From Lentisphaerota bacterium (GTDB lineage: Bacteria; Verrucomicrobiota; Kiritimatiellia; PWTM01), in the NCBI GenBank assembly GCA_016873715.1, contig VGWF01000027.1, forward strand, positions 1-39,329: 39,329 nt of DNA, written 5' to 3'. Below, piece after piece: positions 39,204-39,329 of the stretch. The notes beneath the pieces are model-generated. The model was not told where the DNA came from. It saw only the letters and a list, made by a program, of their open reading frames with translations, and did not search any database. The position numbers and the translations under genes were made by a program. The number at the start of each line of letters is the position of its first letter. Position 1 is the first letter of the stretch.

Positions 39204-39329
39204 CGGAGCCGGCCGGCCCCGCGCCTCGCGCGTCGGTGATCGTCCCCTTCAAGAACGAGGAGGCGACGATCCCGCTCGTGCTCGACAGTCTCGCGCGGCA
39301 GGTCGTCGATTTCCCCTACGAGGTCAAAC
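39200..39329 (+). CDS. Family 2 glycosyltransferase, N-terminal fragment (3' end outside window)
   Basis: The first 43 codons are visible. The ATG overlaps the kinase stop (ATGA). After a short leader the sequence reads ASVIVPFKNEEATIPLVLDSL, the beta1 strand and first helix of a GT-A fold family 2 transferase (the VIVPFKNE motif contacts the nucleotide). Substrate cannot be told from this piece. Its position as the next gene in the operon supports assembly of the polysaccharide from the sugars made by the upstream enzymes. Confidence 0.85.
   Translation, partial: MTEPAGPAPRASVIVPFKNEEATIPLVLDSLARQVVDFPYEVK

Overview
The window is chromosomal DNA of a very GC-rich bacterium, about 70% G+C by eye. 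Gene content points to the PVC group, most likely Kiritimatiellota or a relative. There are three Cys-type sulfatases, several secreted glycoside hydrolases with no SusC/SusD or TonB genes, a DoxX/TIM-barrel fusion, a REP-associated transposase, and intergenic arrays of short degenerate tandem repeats. The taxonomic call is inference. I see no rRNA, tRNA, CRISPR, prophage or plasmid functions.

Layout. (1) 1-4055 is the end of a surface-polysaccharide cluster: the tail of a multi-pass membrane protein, an AsnB-type amidotransferase with its own apparently leaderless promoter, and an overlapping alpha/alpha-toroid protein. (2) 4262-9629 holds a tRNA-modifying DTW protein, a YdcF-like membrane protein, a secreted GH78 alpha-L-rhamnosidase, a 57-residue secreted Gly/Cys peptide with a strong terminator, and a convergent DUF2585 membrane protein. 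(3) 9922-14901 encodes a large secreted protein with a duplicated C-terminal module, a stray coding-like scrap, and a GHL10-type lipoprotein. (4) 14911-16039 is a self-contained REP/RAYT unit: one HUH transposase gene between two near-identical palindrome modules. (5) 16198-17580 is a secreted alpha/beta hydrolase, followed by a 323-base non-coding stretch with a heptamer array. (6) 17904-27627 is a six-gene catabolic operon (GH26, sulfatase, sulfatase, SGNH/CBM9 protein, clan GH-A-like hydrolase, sulfatase). All five junctions are 4-base start/stop overlaps. (7) 27816-34092 carries a Tat-exported enolase-superfamily protein, the DoxX/TIM-barrel fusion, a methyltransferase on the minus strand, and a YfhO-like membrane protein. 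(8) 34372-39329 is a second polysaccharide operon (three SDR sugar-nucleotide enzymes, a GHMP sugar kinase, the start of a family 2 glycosyltransferase). A two-gene module, DUF6036 nucleotidyltransferase-like plus partner, sits inside it.

How the genes work together. Region 6 looks like periplasmic or surface degradation of a sulfated, probably mannose-containing polysaccharide. The GH26 and GH-A enzymes would cut the backbone, the sulfatases remove sulfate, and the SGNH protein could remove acyl esters. The rhamnosidase, the GHL10 lipoprotein and the alpha/beta hydrolase would add side activities. Regions 1 and 8 look like synthesis of the cell's own glycan.

Most notable observations: the RAYT protein looks like a fused pseudo-dimer with its HUH motif and catalytic Tyr in different halves; several genes have promoters placed so that transcription would begin at the start codon; intergenic arrays with 7- or 8-base periods recur at four loci; and the DUF6036 pair is wedged into a biosynthetic operon and overlaps the next gene.
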